The notes below the pieces were generated by a model that saw only the letters and a list, made by a program, of their open reading frames with translations, had not been told where the DNA came from and did not search any database. Made by a program: the position numbers and the translations under genes. From the NCBI GenBank assembly GCA_023461035.1, contig JAEWOD010000015.1:1-64000 (forward strand): a DNA stretch of 64,000 nt, read 5' to 3'. The stretch comes from Bacteroidota bacterium. GTDB lineage: Bacteria > Bacteroidota > Bacteroidia > Flavobacteriales > Weeksellaceae. Every line of letters starts with the position of its first letter. Within the stretch, counting starts at the first letter, position 1. Of the stretch, positions 1 through 8,882 are shown in pieces.

Positions 1-125
1 ATATGTATCAATTTTATTGCTGGTTGGTTGCTCCTCAGCAAAGCCAACTTCCTCTTCAAACTGATGCTACAGTATATGAATTATTTTTCAATAATCCACC
101 AACCATTTTTCAGTACATTACCTAA
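1..125 (+). CDS. 3' end of an unidentified gene, cut by the window edge
   Basis: An open frame enters from the left edge and stops at TAA 123-125. From the ATG at position 3 it reads about 40 residues, starting MYQFYCWLVAPQQSQ. Codon choice looks natural, but another frame over the same bases is also open, so this is a weak call. I do not recognise the family. It would be convergent with the isochorismate synthase gene on the minus strand, with about 55 bp between them. Confidence 0.3.
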   Translation, partial: MYQFYCWLVAPQQSQLPLQTDATVYELFFNNPPTIFQYIT

Positions 126-181
126 AAGACAAAGATTTTCGACTGGAATACCTTCCAAATCCCAAAAAAATAAGGAAAATA

Positions 182-1192
182 TTACCTCAATGCATTTCCT
201 ATCGTCCCCGATTTCAATTCGGTTTCCTCCCACTCTTTTTCGGGATTGCTTTCCGCCGTAATTCCACCTCCCACATAGATTTGGATTTGGTTTTGAAATA
301 ATTGGGCACAACGTAAATTCACAAAATAGCTTTTCGTTCGCCGAGGCGAATCAATTCCAATGTATCCCGCATAAAACTCGCGGTCATATCCTTCATTTTC
401 CAAGATGAAATCAAAAGCCTCCTCTTTTGGCAACCCACAAACAGCAGGCGTAGGATGAATGTTTTCCAATAATTTTTTTAAATCATAATCCGCAGTAGCT
501 TCAGCCGAAATATAGGATTTCAAATGCTGGAATTTTCCGGCTTGAACGGTTTCCGGACCGTTGATTTTCAAGTTTTCCAATTCGGAAAATTCATCTGCAA
601 TAAAATCTGTGACAAATTTTTGTTCGGCGATTTCCTTTTCCGACCATTCGTTTTCCGGTAATTTGGTTCCGGCAAGAGAAACGGTTTGAATTTGATTTTC
701 CGATTGATGCAACAACAATTCGGGCGTTGCGCCTATCCAGGTCTCTTCTGCAGGATTATGCCAGAGATAAACCAAAGCTCCGGAATGATTTTCAACTAAA
801 TTTTTAAACAAATTCAAGACATTATAACTCTGATTATCAATTACTTTAATTCGACTCATGACGATTTTACGAATTTCAGTTGTTTGGATGATGTGAATGG
901 TTTTTCGGATCAAATTTTCATATTCGGATTGGGTTTTAGCCAAAAACTCAGGTGCGGAATCCAAATTGATTTCGAATTGAAAATCAAATTCATCTTGATC
1001 AATTAAAACAGGAAATTGATCGGAAAGTATTTTTTCTATTTTTGAATCAAACGAATGCATCAAAAATCGGTTGGAATTTGAATGATCCTGAACGAACAAA
1101 TGGATTTCCGTTTCATTTGGTTTTCGGAACAGAACAAATGCTTCTTTATCTTGAATGGCTTTTTCTAATTTATTTGAGAATTTTGAACTCAT
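182..1192 (-). CDS. menF: isochorismate synthase (chorismate-binding enzyme)
   Basis: Likely converts chorismate to isochorismate, the first committed step of menaquinone synthesis, in the cytoplasm. The 336-residue protein ends with the family's typical block: HPTPAVCG at about 246-253, then GYIGID, then the glycine-rich GGGIT at 308-312 followed by EKEWEET. The N-terminal part is shorter than in E. coli MenF, as is usual in Bacteroidota. The next gene upstream (1255-1677) is a MenI-like DHNA-CoA thioesterase, which supports a menaquinone role over a siderophore (EntC) role. A paired palindrome lies just before its start codon. The other candidate family is anthranilate/ADC synthase component I; the C-terminal wording fits isochorismate synthase better. 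Confidence 0.88.
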   Translation of the reverse strand: MSSKFSNKLEKAIQDKEAFVLFRKPNETEIHLFVQDHSNSNRFLMHSFDSKIEKILSDQFPVLIDQDEFDFQFEINLDSAPEFLAKTQSEYENLIRKTIHIIQTTEIRKIVMSRIKVIDNQSYNVLNLFKNLVENHSGALVYLWHNPAEETWIGATPELLLHQSENQIQTVSLAGTKLPENEWSEKEIAEQKFVTDFIADEFSELENLKINGPETVQAGKFQHLKSYISAEATADYDLKKLLENIHPTPAVCGLPKEEAFDFILENEGYDREFYAGYIGIDSPRRTKSYFVNLRCAQLFQNQIQIYVGGGITAESNPEKEWEETELKSGTIGNALR

Positions 1193-1202
1193 ATTCTATT
1201 CT

Positions 1203-1246
1203 AACCTTCAAGGTTATATTCACAACGCAAAATAACCTTGAAGGTT
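1203..1246. repeat. paired 13-bp palindromes, 18 bp apart (copy 1)
   Basis: AACCTTCAAGGTT at 1203-1215 and AACCTTGAAGGTT at 1234-1246. Each arm is palindromic around one central base, and the two arms are reverse complements of each other. The spacer 1216-1233 is exactly 18 bp. The same design with different arm sequence occurs at 21685-21728. It sits between menI and menF. Confidence 0.85.
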
Positions 1247-1254
1247 TTTAAAAT

Positions 1255-1677
1255 TTAAACATAATTATTTGGAACGATGGAATTGGTCAGATGACAATAA
1301 CAGATCATCTGATTTTCTTCATCTCGGATTTCTATTTTCAACAAATGTACGGTTCGCCCTTTTTTGACAAATTCCGCTCTGGCAGTAATGATTCCGTCTC
1401 TTTTCGGACGCAGGTGGTTAGAAGTCATCTGCATCCCGACCGATTTGAATTTAGCAGTATCGATAGAAATAGCTGACAAAACACTTCCGACGGTTTCAGC
1501 CAAAGCTATACTCGCTCCGCCGTGCAAAATTCCATAGGGTTGATGCACTCTGGGTGTGACCGGCATAGTGGCTTCAATGAAATCCTCTCCTATATTTGAA
1601 AACCGAATTTCCAAAACCTCCATCAGCGTGTTTTGGTTCATTGAATTAAGTTTCGCAAGTTTTTTTTCCTTTTCCAT
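1255..1677 (-). CDS. menI: 1,4-dihydroxy-2-naphthoyl-CoA thioesterase, YdiI/MenI type hotdog protein
   Basis: Hotdog-fold thioesterase that most likely hydrolyses DHNA-CoA in menaquinone synthesis. The 140-residue sequence follows E. coli YdiI/MenI closely: HQPYGILHGGAS and ALAET keep the family's catalytic Gln (Q46), His (H52) and Glu (E61) with the same spacing as Q48, H54 and E63 of YdiI. The start codon overlaps the stop of the upstream acyltransferase as ATGA. The isochorismate synthase gene follows 60 bp downstream on the same strand, which agrees with a menaquinone role. A generic PaaI-type thioesterase with another acyl-CoA substrate is the alternative. Confidence 0.8.
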   Translation of the reverse strand: MEKEKKLAKLNSMNQNTLMEVLEIRFSNIGEDFIEATMPVTPRVHQPYGILHGGASIALAETVGSVLSAISIDTAKFKSVGMQMTSNHLRPKRDGIITARAEFVKKGRTVHLLKIEIRDEENQMICYCHLTNSIVPNNYV

Positions 1678-2237
1678 CAGTAAATTTTTGGATTGTAATT
1701 TTCAGGATATTTTCCTTTTTTATCGATATAAAAAGTTTCTATTTCAGACAAAACTTCTTCTTTGGTTTTGTTTTCCAAATGAATGATTTTTCCGATTCCG
1801 GCAATTTTCTTATCGTAATTGCAATATGCTAATAAAATCGGGACTTGAGCTTTTTCGGCAATATAATAAAACCCTGTTTTCCATTTTTCAGCCCAAGAGC
1901 GTGACCCTTCGGGTGTATTAAGTAAATATAAATTCTCATTGTTAGAGAGTAAATCGGCGGCAAAATCGACCATGTTAGATCGCTGGGAACGGTTGATTCC
2001 GATGCCTCCTACTCCTTTGATAATAAAACCATACCAGGGTTTGGTCCAACTGTCTTTAATAAAAAATTTCATGGGGATTTCCATCGCCCAAAAGGAAAAT
2101 ACGGCATAAAAAAAATCCCAGTTGGTGGTATGAGGTGCGGCTACCAAAACGGATTTTGAAATATTTTGAACCGGAACCGAAATATCGAGTTTCCAGCCCA
2201 TCATTCGTAAAAAAAATTTTCCCAGAAATTTCTTCAT
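1677..2237 (-). CDS. 1-acyl-glycerol-3-phosphate acyltransferase family protein
   Basis: PlsC-like acyltransferase of 186 residues, probably acting on lysophospholipid or another glycerol lipid at the inner membrane. It has the catalytic HX4D motif as HTTNWD (36-41) and the acceptor-binding motif TPEGSRS (108-114), a version of FPEGTRS. It is shorter than typical PlsC (about 240) and lacks a clear N-terminal membrane helix, a pattern of the small Bacteroidota family members. Its stop overlaps the menI start (ATGA), so the two are translationally coupled. The exact acyl acceptor cannot be told. Confidence 0.82.
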   Translation of the reverse strand: MKKFLGKFFLRMMGWKLDISVPVQNISKSVLVAAPHTTNWDFFYAVFSFWAMEIPMKFFIKDSWTKPWYGFIIKGVGGIGINRSQRSNMVDFAADLLSNNENLYLLNTPEGSRSWAEKWKTGFYYIAEKAQVPILLAYCNYDKKIAGIGKIIHLENKTKEEVLSEIETFYIDKKGKYPENYNPKIY

Positions 2238-2264
2238 AGAACAAATATAAGATTTCGGTCAATA

Positions 2265-2293
2265 AAAAAGCCGGAATTAAACATCCGGCTTTC
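2265..2293 (-). terminator. intrinsic terminator behind the PadR-PspC pair
   Basis: An AAAAGCCGGA / TCCGGCTTT stem with an 8-nt loop, followed on the minus strand by a T-run (TTTTTTATT). It ends minus-strand transcription from the PspC gene before the acyltransferase gene. Confidence 0.75.
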
Positions 2294-2348
2294 CTTTGCA
2301 CTTTCGTGAGATCTTTCTTTTAACTAACTGATGATTGAAATGATGAAT

Positions 2349-4064
2349 TCAATTACCAGAGATGTCAATGTTAACAGTATCTGTACCATCAGAAATATTG
2401 ATTTGATTTTTGTCTATAATTATTTTCTCGTCTCCGTCCTGGATTTTCACACCATCTTTGGATATTCTTATACCTGCACTGTCCGAATCAAAATGCGCCT
2501 CCACATTTTCATCATCAGAAAATTCGTATTCGCAATTCTGACAGATGTATTGGTTGTCAACAAATTTATAAAATTTATTTGATCCGTCTTCATAGTTTCG
2601 TTCATTTTCCCTTTCGTCATAAAAAATCAGATCATCTACATTTTTAGAATGAATGGTTTTTCCTTTTGGAACATAAACGATCAAAGAAACCAATTGATCC
2701 CTGAACTTCGAATTATCCGGCAAAGAAAGGTATTTGTCAAAGACCAATTCTCCGTTCGCATTCATAGTATAATCATATTTGATCATTTCGGCATTTTTAC
2801 GTGCATCATCCATGCTGGATCCTTTTGAGTAATTCATGATTTCTACATAAACCAAATCATTGGGCGATTGTCTTATTTCTACATCATCATAAATACGGCG
2901 GTGCAGTTTCCCGTCAAACTGAACAAATCCTCCCATATCGTCGTTAAAAGCCCATTTGATTTTTCGTTGGCCTACATTTTTATATTCTTCAAATGAAATC
3001 ACCAAAGTATCTTGTGAAACGGTGAATGCTTTTTTATCGGCAAATTCTATATCACGGGTGAAATTTTTAGCCAAACTCACACCCAAAACAGAAGCCCCAA
3101 TCAAAGCGATGAACCACAATGCCAAAGAACTCCAAACAAATGTCTTATTGACCTTAACACGATTTGATATTAATCTTGCGCCCAATGTGATAAGCAATAT
3201 TGCCGGCACTATCATCAAAATTACCATGATTGCTTTTGCTGCCCAATCTTGCCATTCGTAGTCCACGATATATCCAAATACCTGCATAGGAAGTTCAGCC
3301 GAGGAAGTGATAAGAAGGGCGATGGCTCCGATTATTAATCCTATTCCAGTACAAATCAACATAATACCTAAAAAGAACAGGATGATTTTCCCCAATACAT
3401 GGAATAATTTTCCCAGCGCACCGGAGGCATCGCGAGCCACTCCCTTCATTTCAGTTGCAGCTTGGCTGGCGTTTTTTTTTATCGTTTCAAAATCGCCTGC
3501 CTGACCGTACATCTCATATTTTTGCGTAGCAGATTCCGCTTTGGGAAGGATGATCCATAAAACGATATAACTGATAATCGTCAAAGAAGCTCCCGAAATA
3601 AATACATCTGAAAAGAATAATACAATCCAAAGCAGACGTGTCACCCAGGTTTCCACTCCTAAATAGTGCGCCAACCCGGAAAGTACACCTGCGATGATTT
3701 TATCATTTGGATCACGGTACAATTTTCTTTTGATTTTATCACCTGTTGCTTGTTTGTAGGACGAACCGGAAGAAGTATAGGTTTTGGTATTTTCTTCGTT
3801 ATCCTCATCAACATATTGTTCCGGTGTACCCATCACGTTGATGATGTGATCCACATCCATTTCGTTTACAACTTCCCTTACACCTAATTTTTCTTTAAAA
3901 AGTTCGGCTATCCGGATTTCTACATCCGAAATGATGTCCTCGGTTCCTTCCATTCCGTGTAGAGAACGTCTGATGTCATCCAAATAATTTTTCAATTTGA
4001 AAAAGGCACGGTCATCCACTATAAAGGAAAAACCGCCTAAACTGATTGAGATCGTCTTATCCAT
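2349..4064 (-). CDS. PspC domain-containing membrane protein
   Basis: Inner-membrane protein of 571 residues in the PspC family, linked to envelope stress. Residues 1-100 form a soluble segment (SLGGFSFIVDDRAF ... VEIRIAELF) common in Bacteroidota members. The PspC domain follows (KIKRKLYRDPNDKIIAGVLSGLAHYLG, about 110-135, then a membrane helix). Further hydrophobic helices lie near 145-340. The C-terminal 200 residues are a soluble, acidic region with a CQNC pair. Its start overlaps the end of the PadR gene by 8 bp. The pair is a standard PadR-controlled unit. The function of the C-terminal domain is unknown. Confidence 0.85.
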   Translation of the reverse strand: MDKTISISLGGFSFIVDDRAFFKLKNYLDDIRRSLHGMEGTEDIISDVEIRIAELFKEKLGVREVVNEMDVDHIINVMGTPEQYVDEDNEENTKTYTSSGSSYKQATGDKIKRKLYRDPNDKIIAGVLSGLAHYLGVETWVTRLLWIVLFFSDVFISGASLTIISYIVLWIILPKAESATQKYEMYGQAGDFETIKKNASQAATEMKGVARDASGALGKLFHVLGKIILFFLGIMLICTGIGLIIGAIALLITSSAELPMQVFGYIVDYEWQDWAAKAIMVILMIVPAILLITLGARLISNRVKVNKTFVWSSLALWFIALIGASVLGVSLAKNFTRDIEFADKKAFTVSQDTLVISFEEYKNVGQRKIKWAFNDDMGGFVQFDGKLHRRIYDDVEIRQSPNDLVYVEIMNYSKGSSMDDARKNAEMIKYDYTMNANGELVFDKYLSLPDNSKFRDQLVSLIVYVPKGKTIHSKNVDDLIFYDERENERNYEDGSNKFYKFVDNQYICQNCEYEFSDDENVEAHFDSDSAGIRISKDGVKIQDGDEKIIIDKNQINISDGTDTVNIDISGN

Positions 4065-4401
4065 GTTGATTTGTATCTAAGGTTACTTTATTTACTGCGT
4101 TTTGTAGTTGGTTCCAGGTTTCTGCCAATTCCTGCAGAAATTTCACACCATCATCCGTAAGTGTATAATATTTTCTCGGCGGACCTGATGTGGATTCTTC
4201 CCAACGGTAATTGAGAAGATTGTCATTTTTTAATCGTGTCAAAAGAGGATAAAGTGTACCCTCCACGACGATCATCTCTGATTTTTTTAATTCATCGATG
4301 ATATCAGACGCATAAGCATCACCACCTCTTTTTATGATGCTGAGAATGCAATACTCCAGTATGCCTTTTCTCATTTGCGTTTTTGTTTTTTCTATATCCA
4401 T
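4057..4401 (-). CDS. PadR family transcriptional regulator
   Basis: Winged-helix repressor of about 114 residues. The sequence QMRKGILEYCILSIIKRGGDAYASDII ... EGTLYPLLTRLKNDNLL ... GPPRKYYTLTDDG is the classic PadR DNA-binding fold and wing. I chose the ATG at 4401: a TAnnTTTG -7 element on the minus strand (4423-4430) lies 22 nt before it and would overlap any longer start at 4425. It overlaps the PspC gene by 8 bp and most likely controls this operon, its own gene included. Confidence 0.88.
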   Translation of the reverse strand: MDIEKTKTQMRKGILEYCILSIIKRGGDAYASDIIDELKKSEMIVVEGTLYPLLTRLKNDNLLNYRWEESTSGPPRKYYTLTDDGVKFLQELAETWNQLQNAVNKVTLDTNQHG

Positions 4402-4422
4402 CTCGATATCTATTTTGTATTG

Positions 4423-4430
4423 CAAATATA
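4423..4430 (-). promoter_or_regulatory. -7 element of the padR-pspC promoter
   Basis: TATATTTG on the minus strand matches the Bacteroidota -7 consensus TAnnTTTG and lies 22 nt before the chosen PadR start. No good -33 TTG at standard spacing was found. Confidence 0.55.
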
Positions 4431-4484
4431 TACATTTAAAATAGTATTATGCAAAACAAAGTACTAAAATATTTTTAAAAACTT

Positions 4485-4500
4485 TACACTAAATAGTGTA
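4485..4500. promoter_or_regulatory. candidate PadR operator
   Basis: A TACACTA-AA-TAGTGTA inverted repeat (7+2+7) lies about 55 bp upstream of the padR -7 element. A related half-site (ATTAAATGGTGTGTAA) follows about 20 bp further on. It is the only strong dyad in this 196-bp gap besides the terminator. Assignment to PadR is by position only. Confidence 0.35.
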
Positions 4501-4572
4501 TGTAATTGATTTTTAATACATTAAATGGTGTGTAATTTTTTAGAAATTTAATTGCATTAATTTGTAAAACAA

Positions 4573-4600
4573 AAAAATCACCTCGATTGAGGTGATTTTT
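4573..4600 (-). terminator. terminator at the end of the T9SS surface-protein cluster
   Basis: AAAAATCACCTC-GATT-GAGGTGATTTTT, a perfect 12-bp stem 20 bp behind the PorP/SprF stop codon. It is symmetric, so it could also stop transcription from the other side, but no plus-strand gene ends here. Confidence 0.8.
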
Positions 4601-4620
4601 ATTTCGAAGTTGTTAAAATC

Positions 4621-5583
4621 TTATCTAAAGTCCGGATTAAATGGATTGGCAAAGTCATATCCCAAACTGAATAAAATTCCGTTTCCTGCTTCTTTTGCTA
4701 TATCCGAAAGCCCTATGTCATAGGACATACCTATACGTAAGCCGCCAATCTTCATTTTCATTACAGGCGAAATGCTCAATCCCTGCGAGCCGTTTTTGTC
4801 TATATCCTGTCGATAAGAAACACCCAAATCCAACCCTTGTTGTCTGTCTCCAAATGCGATGTGTCCCATCAGATTTAGATCAAACTGCCGTTCGGAATTG
4901 GAATTCAGATTCATCACAACGGATGGCTCCAGATGAAATCCGTCCATCAGATAGACCTGATAACCCAATAGGAAATAATACCAGGTCGGTAGGGGTTCTA
5001 CCCCATTTGCCACGGCTTCATTATCCCGCAAAGGAATATCCAGAACAGAAACCCCACCAAACGCACCTGCATATTTAAAAGATACACCGATGTTGAAATG
5101 GTTCAAATTGGTATTTGGATCGTTCAGGGCAGGATCACTCGGATCATTTGCTATGACTCTCTCCACATCCAAACGCTGCTGAAAAAAATTATACGACAAT
5201 CCAAAAGAAAATAAATCCTCTGTTTCATCATCACGATAATCTCTCTGTGAATTTATAGGAATATGGTAAGCCGCAGAAATATTGACTCCGCGTAAACTAT
5301 ACAAAGCCGTTTTGTCGTTAAATACATAAAAACCAAATGCCAAACGATCCACAACTGTCGAATGCACACTCAAAGTCTGAGTGTTTGGACTTTCCGGCAA
5401 ATCGGCCCATTGGTTTCTGTAACTTCCCGTTACACTTAAAATTTCCGGATTAGCTCCCGCATAAGAGGGATTTATCAAATACCGGTCACTAACGAGATAA
5501 TGCTTATAAAATGGTAATCCTTCCTGACCCATTGCCTGAAAGGATATAATAATCATAATCGTCGTAATTAAAATTTTTCTCAT
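4621..5583 (-). CDS. PorP/SprF family type IX secretion outer-membrane protein
   Basis: Outer-membrane beta-barrel of 320 residues that helps secrete or anchor the type B T9SS cargo encoded just upstream. It has a signal peptide (MRKILITTIMIIISFQAMGQ) and the family's opening block LPFYKHYLVSDRYLINPSYAGANP, then alternating strands ending in SLGYDF near the C-terminus. In Flavobacterium, SprF serves SprB; the same pairing of a large cargo gene followed by a PorP/SprF gene is seen here. The gap to the cargo gene is only 7 bp, so the two are surely co-transcribed. Confidence 0.93.
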   Translation of the reverse strand: MRKILITTIMIIISFQAMGQEGLPFYKHYLVSDRYLINPSYAGANPEILSVTGSYRNQWADLPESPNTQTLSVHSTVVDRLAFGFYVFNDKTALYSLRGVNISAAYHIPINSQRDYRDDETEDLFSFGLSYNFFQQRLDVERVIANDPSDPALNDPNTNLNHFNIGVSFKYAGAFGGVSVLDIPLRDNEAVANGVEPLPTWYYFLLGYQVYLMDGFHLEPSVVMNLNSNSERQFDLNLMGHIAFGDRQQGLDLGVSYRQDIDKNGSQGLSISPVMKMKIGGLRIGMSYDIGLSDIAKEAGNGILFSLGYDFANPFNPDFR

Positions 5584-5590
5584 GTGTTTG

Positions 5591-8500
5591 CTATCTATTC
5601 CTAACGCTTATATGCCCTAAATATTTTATTTCACCCGATTCCTCACTCCGGATTGTAATAATGTACCAATAATCTCCTGAAGGAACGTTCTCTCCCTTAT
5701 ATTTTCCATTCCAACTGAAATCAGTAAATATTTGGAATCCCGAATCTACAAATATTTTTCCATAACGGTCAAATATTTTAACACTCGTTTCCTGAGAATT
5801 ATTCAAACCTCTTATTGCCCATGTATCATTTTTACCGTCATCGTTGGGCGATATGAAGTTGGGAATAAATAAAATAGATACATTTTTAGTTACAGGACTA
5901 CAGCCCGATTCCCGCACATAAACGGTATATTCCTGACCCGGAATCAAATTGTTAAATCTTGGGCTGGATTGCCAAAAAACACCATCCAAGGAAAATTCCA
6001 ATTCCGTTCCGTTTCCGGCTACCTGAACTATGATATAATCAGCCCCTATTTCAAAACCGGTTATGACCGGAGGTTCCGGTTCCACGATTAATATATCAAA
6101 ACTATCGGTACAACCTTCTTCTGTCGTTATGGTCAATTCATAATTTCCCGGTTCCGTTATGGTAAATTCCGGTCCGGTGGACTGGCCTCCCGCCCAATTC
6201 CATTCATAATTTTCCTCCGGATATTCATTTCCGGCATCCAAAACCAATTCATTTCCGGGACAAAGCGTAGGCAAATCTTCAAATGGATTTTCCGGTAATT
6301 CTCTTAATTTATAATCAAACAGAAAATAATTGGCACAAAAATTTACTCTGTCCAGTCTTAAATAAACTTCACCTTCATTATTTTCAGGAGTGAAATTTTG
6401 AGGGTTTTGAATCGGATTTGTCAAATTGATCAGATCTTCCAAACTCAGATAATAGGAAAAAACCAAATAGGGGTCGTTTGACTGAACAGACTCCTCGACC
6501 AATGTCAGATCGATGGCGTCCTCTCCACATTCGCCAATGATAGTTGTCGGCTCAATGTAAGGAGCAATGGTTGCTTTATACCAAACCCTGAATTGACGCA
6601 CTGCTGAACATTCGCCGATTTCCATTAACACCCAGAAAAAGTTATCTTCTTCCGGCAATGGATAATTCGTAATAGCTGAGTCCGGAATTTGATTTAAAAG
6701 TTCTTCATCGGTAAAATATGTAAATGAAATACCTGAAGAATCGGGAAGAAACATCCCTTCCACCTGTGTCAAATCAACATATCGGATTCCGTCAAAGTCA
6801 TCATCACAAACGGCTATCGGAGGAATGGTTTCCTCCAAACCTTCAAGGCCTACAGATACAATCAATGGAATTTCAGCAATGGAAAAACATATTCCGTTTG
6901 AAATAACGACCCAATAGCTGATTTCTCCCGTATCAGACGGAAGATTCAGTAAACCGGACGGCAAAGGATTTTCACCATTTTCAGCGTCTTCCTCCGTTTC
7001 ATAATAAGTAATATTTAATCCGGCTTCAATTCCCAACAAAGGAATGGCTTCTTCATCCAAATCAAATGGCACAAAACCATCTCCGTCTTCATCGCATTTA
7101 GACAGCGGATTGCTAATCGCTGTATATTCCGGATTGGTTCCGATTTCAAAATCAATACGGACAATATTGAAACAATAATCTTCATCTTCCAAACGTACAT
7201 AAACCGAACCGGAATCTGCCGGTTCATAGTTTTCCGGATTCAGAATATTGTCTGTCCCTCCTGCCTGAGCAGCAGCAAAGGTTTCGTAATAAAGAAATTC
7301 GGCATCTACGCCTGTTATTGTCGTTTCCAAAACCGTAAGATCTATAATATGCGGCTCACTGCTGTCAAAACAAAATACTGAACCCGGTAAAGTATATTCT
7401 TCACCATTTACAGGAACCTGGGGCTTTAAATCAAATATGATTTCTTTAGGAATAGTTGTACAATTTGCTCCATCAAAATCTTTTTCCGCCATAATCCAAA
7501 CAGAATGAGGAAAAGTAGTAATCACATAATTTTCCCAATCAGCCTCCGGAATTTCAATGGTCAAACCGGCATCTTCATAATAAGAAAAAACCAGTCCGTC
7601 CATACTTCCATCTATGTATTGGCTTTGATAAATTGTTAAATCAACTACCAACTGTCCATCCTCATCATCGTCACAAAACGGCGGTTGGACAGGAATCTCA
7701 TTTTGTCCGGGCATTTCATTCAAAGTCAAATCAATTTCAACTATGGTGGTACAATGTCCATCTTTTACAACTCTGACATAAATGGTAATATCCCCGGTCA
7801 AAACATAATTTTGAGGATTAGGGATAAAGTTTCCATTTCCAGCTTCCGCATCATCTTGATTTTCATAATAAATAAAGTCATCTGCATCTGTTGATATTTC
7901 CGGTTCATATAATTCCAAATTGACATTTCCTTCATTGGAACAAATGGCTTTTTCCAAATGATCGTCCAAAATGTCGATGGCTTCATTTGAATAATGGATA
8001 ACCAAATCGGCATCGCATACCCCGTTTGACCAGATGTAACGATAATCTCCCGACAAGTCAAATCCGGTGATGGTAGGTGTCGGAGAATTCATATCATCAA
8101 AAAATGTAGGAGAAGGATTTCCGGGATCAATCGACCAACTTCCTTCACCGACTGCAACAATTCCAGTTGCCACATTGCTTTCACATTCCAATGAAATTTC
8201 GGGGTCTGAAGCCAGACCAAAATTCGAAGTAAATTCTATCGCGTCTAAAAAATTACCAACGGTAGGATCCCCGGCAGCAGTACTAACTGCCCTGAATTCA
8301 AATCGGGTGATGGTTTGTCCAGCAGGAACCGTATACGATCCGGTGTAAACATGCCATCCTGTCCATACCTGACTGGAATATTGAGCCAATTCTACAAGCG
8401 GACCGCCGGGAGGACCTGCCAAAACTGCTACAACATCAGATCCTGAACTTGCACTATTTCTTGCACTATGGGCAAAACTATAATTGAAAATTATGCCATC

Positions 8501-8800
8501 TACTGGTGTAGCGTAGTCTTGATAGATACCGGATTGTACATTGGCATTTAACTCTATGTATTGACTACCCGAATATGCCATCACGCCACCGCCATTTGCG
8601 GAATTGGGCCACATTTCAATCACATTATCAGAAGCTGTTGTTTCCCATCCAGGAACAGCAGATGCATCTAAAAAAGTGGGCCAACCGCTCTGAACAATTA
8701 CGGGTTCTTCAAAATCAGGGTTTATGGTATTGATTTCACATTCTTCTTGTGCCCTGACTATGATACCCAATAAAAAAAAGAGTAAAACTATATATCTCAT
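5591..8800 (-). CDS. large secreted protein with T9SS type B (gliding-motility-associated) sorting domain
   Basis: Surface or secreted protein of 1069 residues. It starts with a signal peptide (MRYIVLLFFLLGIIVRAQ), then a carbohydrate-binding-like beta-sandwich (about 20-200; PDFEEPVIVQSGWPTFLDASAVPGWE). About six acidic modules follow, each opening with CDDDxDG...DLT or a close variant. A PKD/Ig-like segment precedes the C-terminal type B signal FISPNDDGKNDTWAIRG, then the KIFDRYGKIF and GDYWYII blocks. The signal directs export through T9SS. Its start is preceded by TTAATTAACAC at 14 nt. Probably an adhesin; the ligand is unknown. The ORF on the opposite strand within it is a shadow. Confidence 0.93.
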   Translation of the reverse strand: MRYIVLLFFLLGIIVRAQEECEINTINPDFEEPVIVQSGWPTFLDASAVPGWETTASDNVIEMWPNSANGGGVMAYSGSQYIELNANVQSGIYQDYATPVDGIIFNYSFAHSARNSASSGSDVVAVLAGPPGGPLVELAQYSSQVWTGWHVYTGSYTVPAGQTITRFEFRAVSTAAGDPTVGNFLDAIEFTSNFGLASDPEISLECESNVATGIVAVGEGSWSIDPGNPSPTFFDDMNSPTPTITGFDLSGDYRYIWSNGVCDADLVIHYSNEAIDILDDHLEKAICSNEGNVNLELYEPEISTDADDFIYYENQDDAEAGNGNFIPNPQNYVLTGDITIYVRVVKDGHCTTIVEIDLTLNEMPGQNEIPVQPPFCDDDEDGQLVVDLTIYQSQYIDGSMDGLVFSYYEDAGLTIEIPEADWENYVITTFPHSVWIMAEKDFDGANCTTIPKEIIFDLKPQVPVNGEEYTLPGSVFCFDSSEPHIIDLTVLETTITGVDAEFLYYETFAAAQAGGTDNILNPENYEPADSGSVYVRLEDEDYCFNIVRIDFEIGTNPEYTAISNPLSKCDEDGDGFVPFDLDEEAIPLLGIEAGLNITYYETEEDAENGENPLPSGLLNLPSDTGEISYWVVISNGICFSIAEIPLIVSVGLEGLEETIPPIAVCDDDFDGIRYVDLTQVEGMFLPDSSGISFTYFTDEELLNQIPDSAITNYPLPEEDNFFWVLMEIGECSAVRQFRVWYKATIAPYIEPTTIIGECGEDAIDLTLVEESVQSNDPYLVFSYYLSLEDLINLTNPIQNPQNFTPENNEGEVYLRLDRVNFCANYFLFDYKLRELPENPFEDLPTLCPGNELVLDAGNEYPEENYEWNWAGGQSTGPEFTITEPGNYELTITTEEGCTDSFDILIVEPEPPVITGFEIGADYIIVQVAGNGTELEFSLDGVFWQSSPRFNNLIPGQEYTVYVRESGCSPVTKNVSILFIPNFISPNDDGKNDTWAIRGLNNSQETSVKIFDRYGKIFVDSGFQIFTDFSWNGKYKGENVPSGDYWYIITIRSEESGEIKYLGHISVRNR

Positions 8801-8813
8801 TTAGGTGGCATGT

Positions 8814-8824
8814 GTGTTAATTAA
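8814..8824 (-). promoter_or_regulatory. TTAATTAACAC leader motif (copy 1 of 3)
   Basis: On the minus strand TTAATTAACAC ends about 14 nt before the start codon of the 5591-8800 gene. The identical 11-mer stands 15-16 nt before the next two genes of this cluster. Its role (translation leader or a promoter part) is unknown. Confidence 0.5.
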
Positions 8825-8852
8825 AAAAGAGACTATTAAAAAATAGTCCCTC
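8825..8852 (-). terminator. terminator-like hairpin between the two cargo genes
   Basis: On the minus strand GACTATT-TTTT-AATAGTC is followed directly by TTTTTT and then the TTAATTAACAC motif. It would stop or weaken read-through from the 8883-12113 gene into the next one. As the downstream gene starts 25 bp later with no obvious own promoter, partial termination or RNA processing is plausible. Confidence 0.6.
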
Positions 8853-8882
8853 AAATTTAAATATTTATTTCATTTTTTTAAT

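Noticed and set aside
7015..7227. Short frames inside the large type B cargo genes
   Set aside because: They are shadows of the cargo genes in other frames, with no signal, motif or start context.
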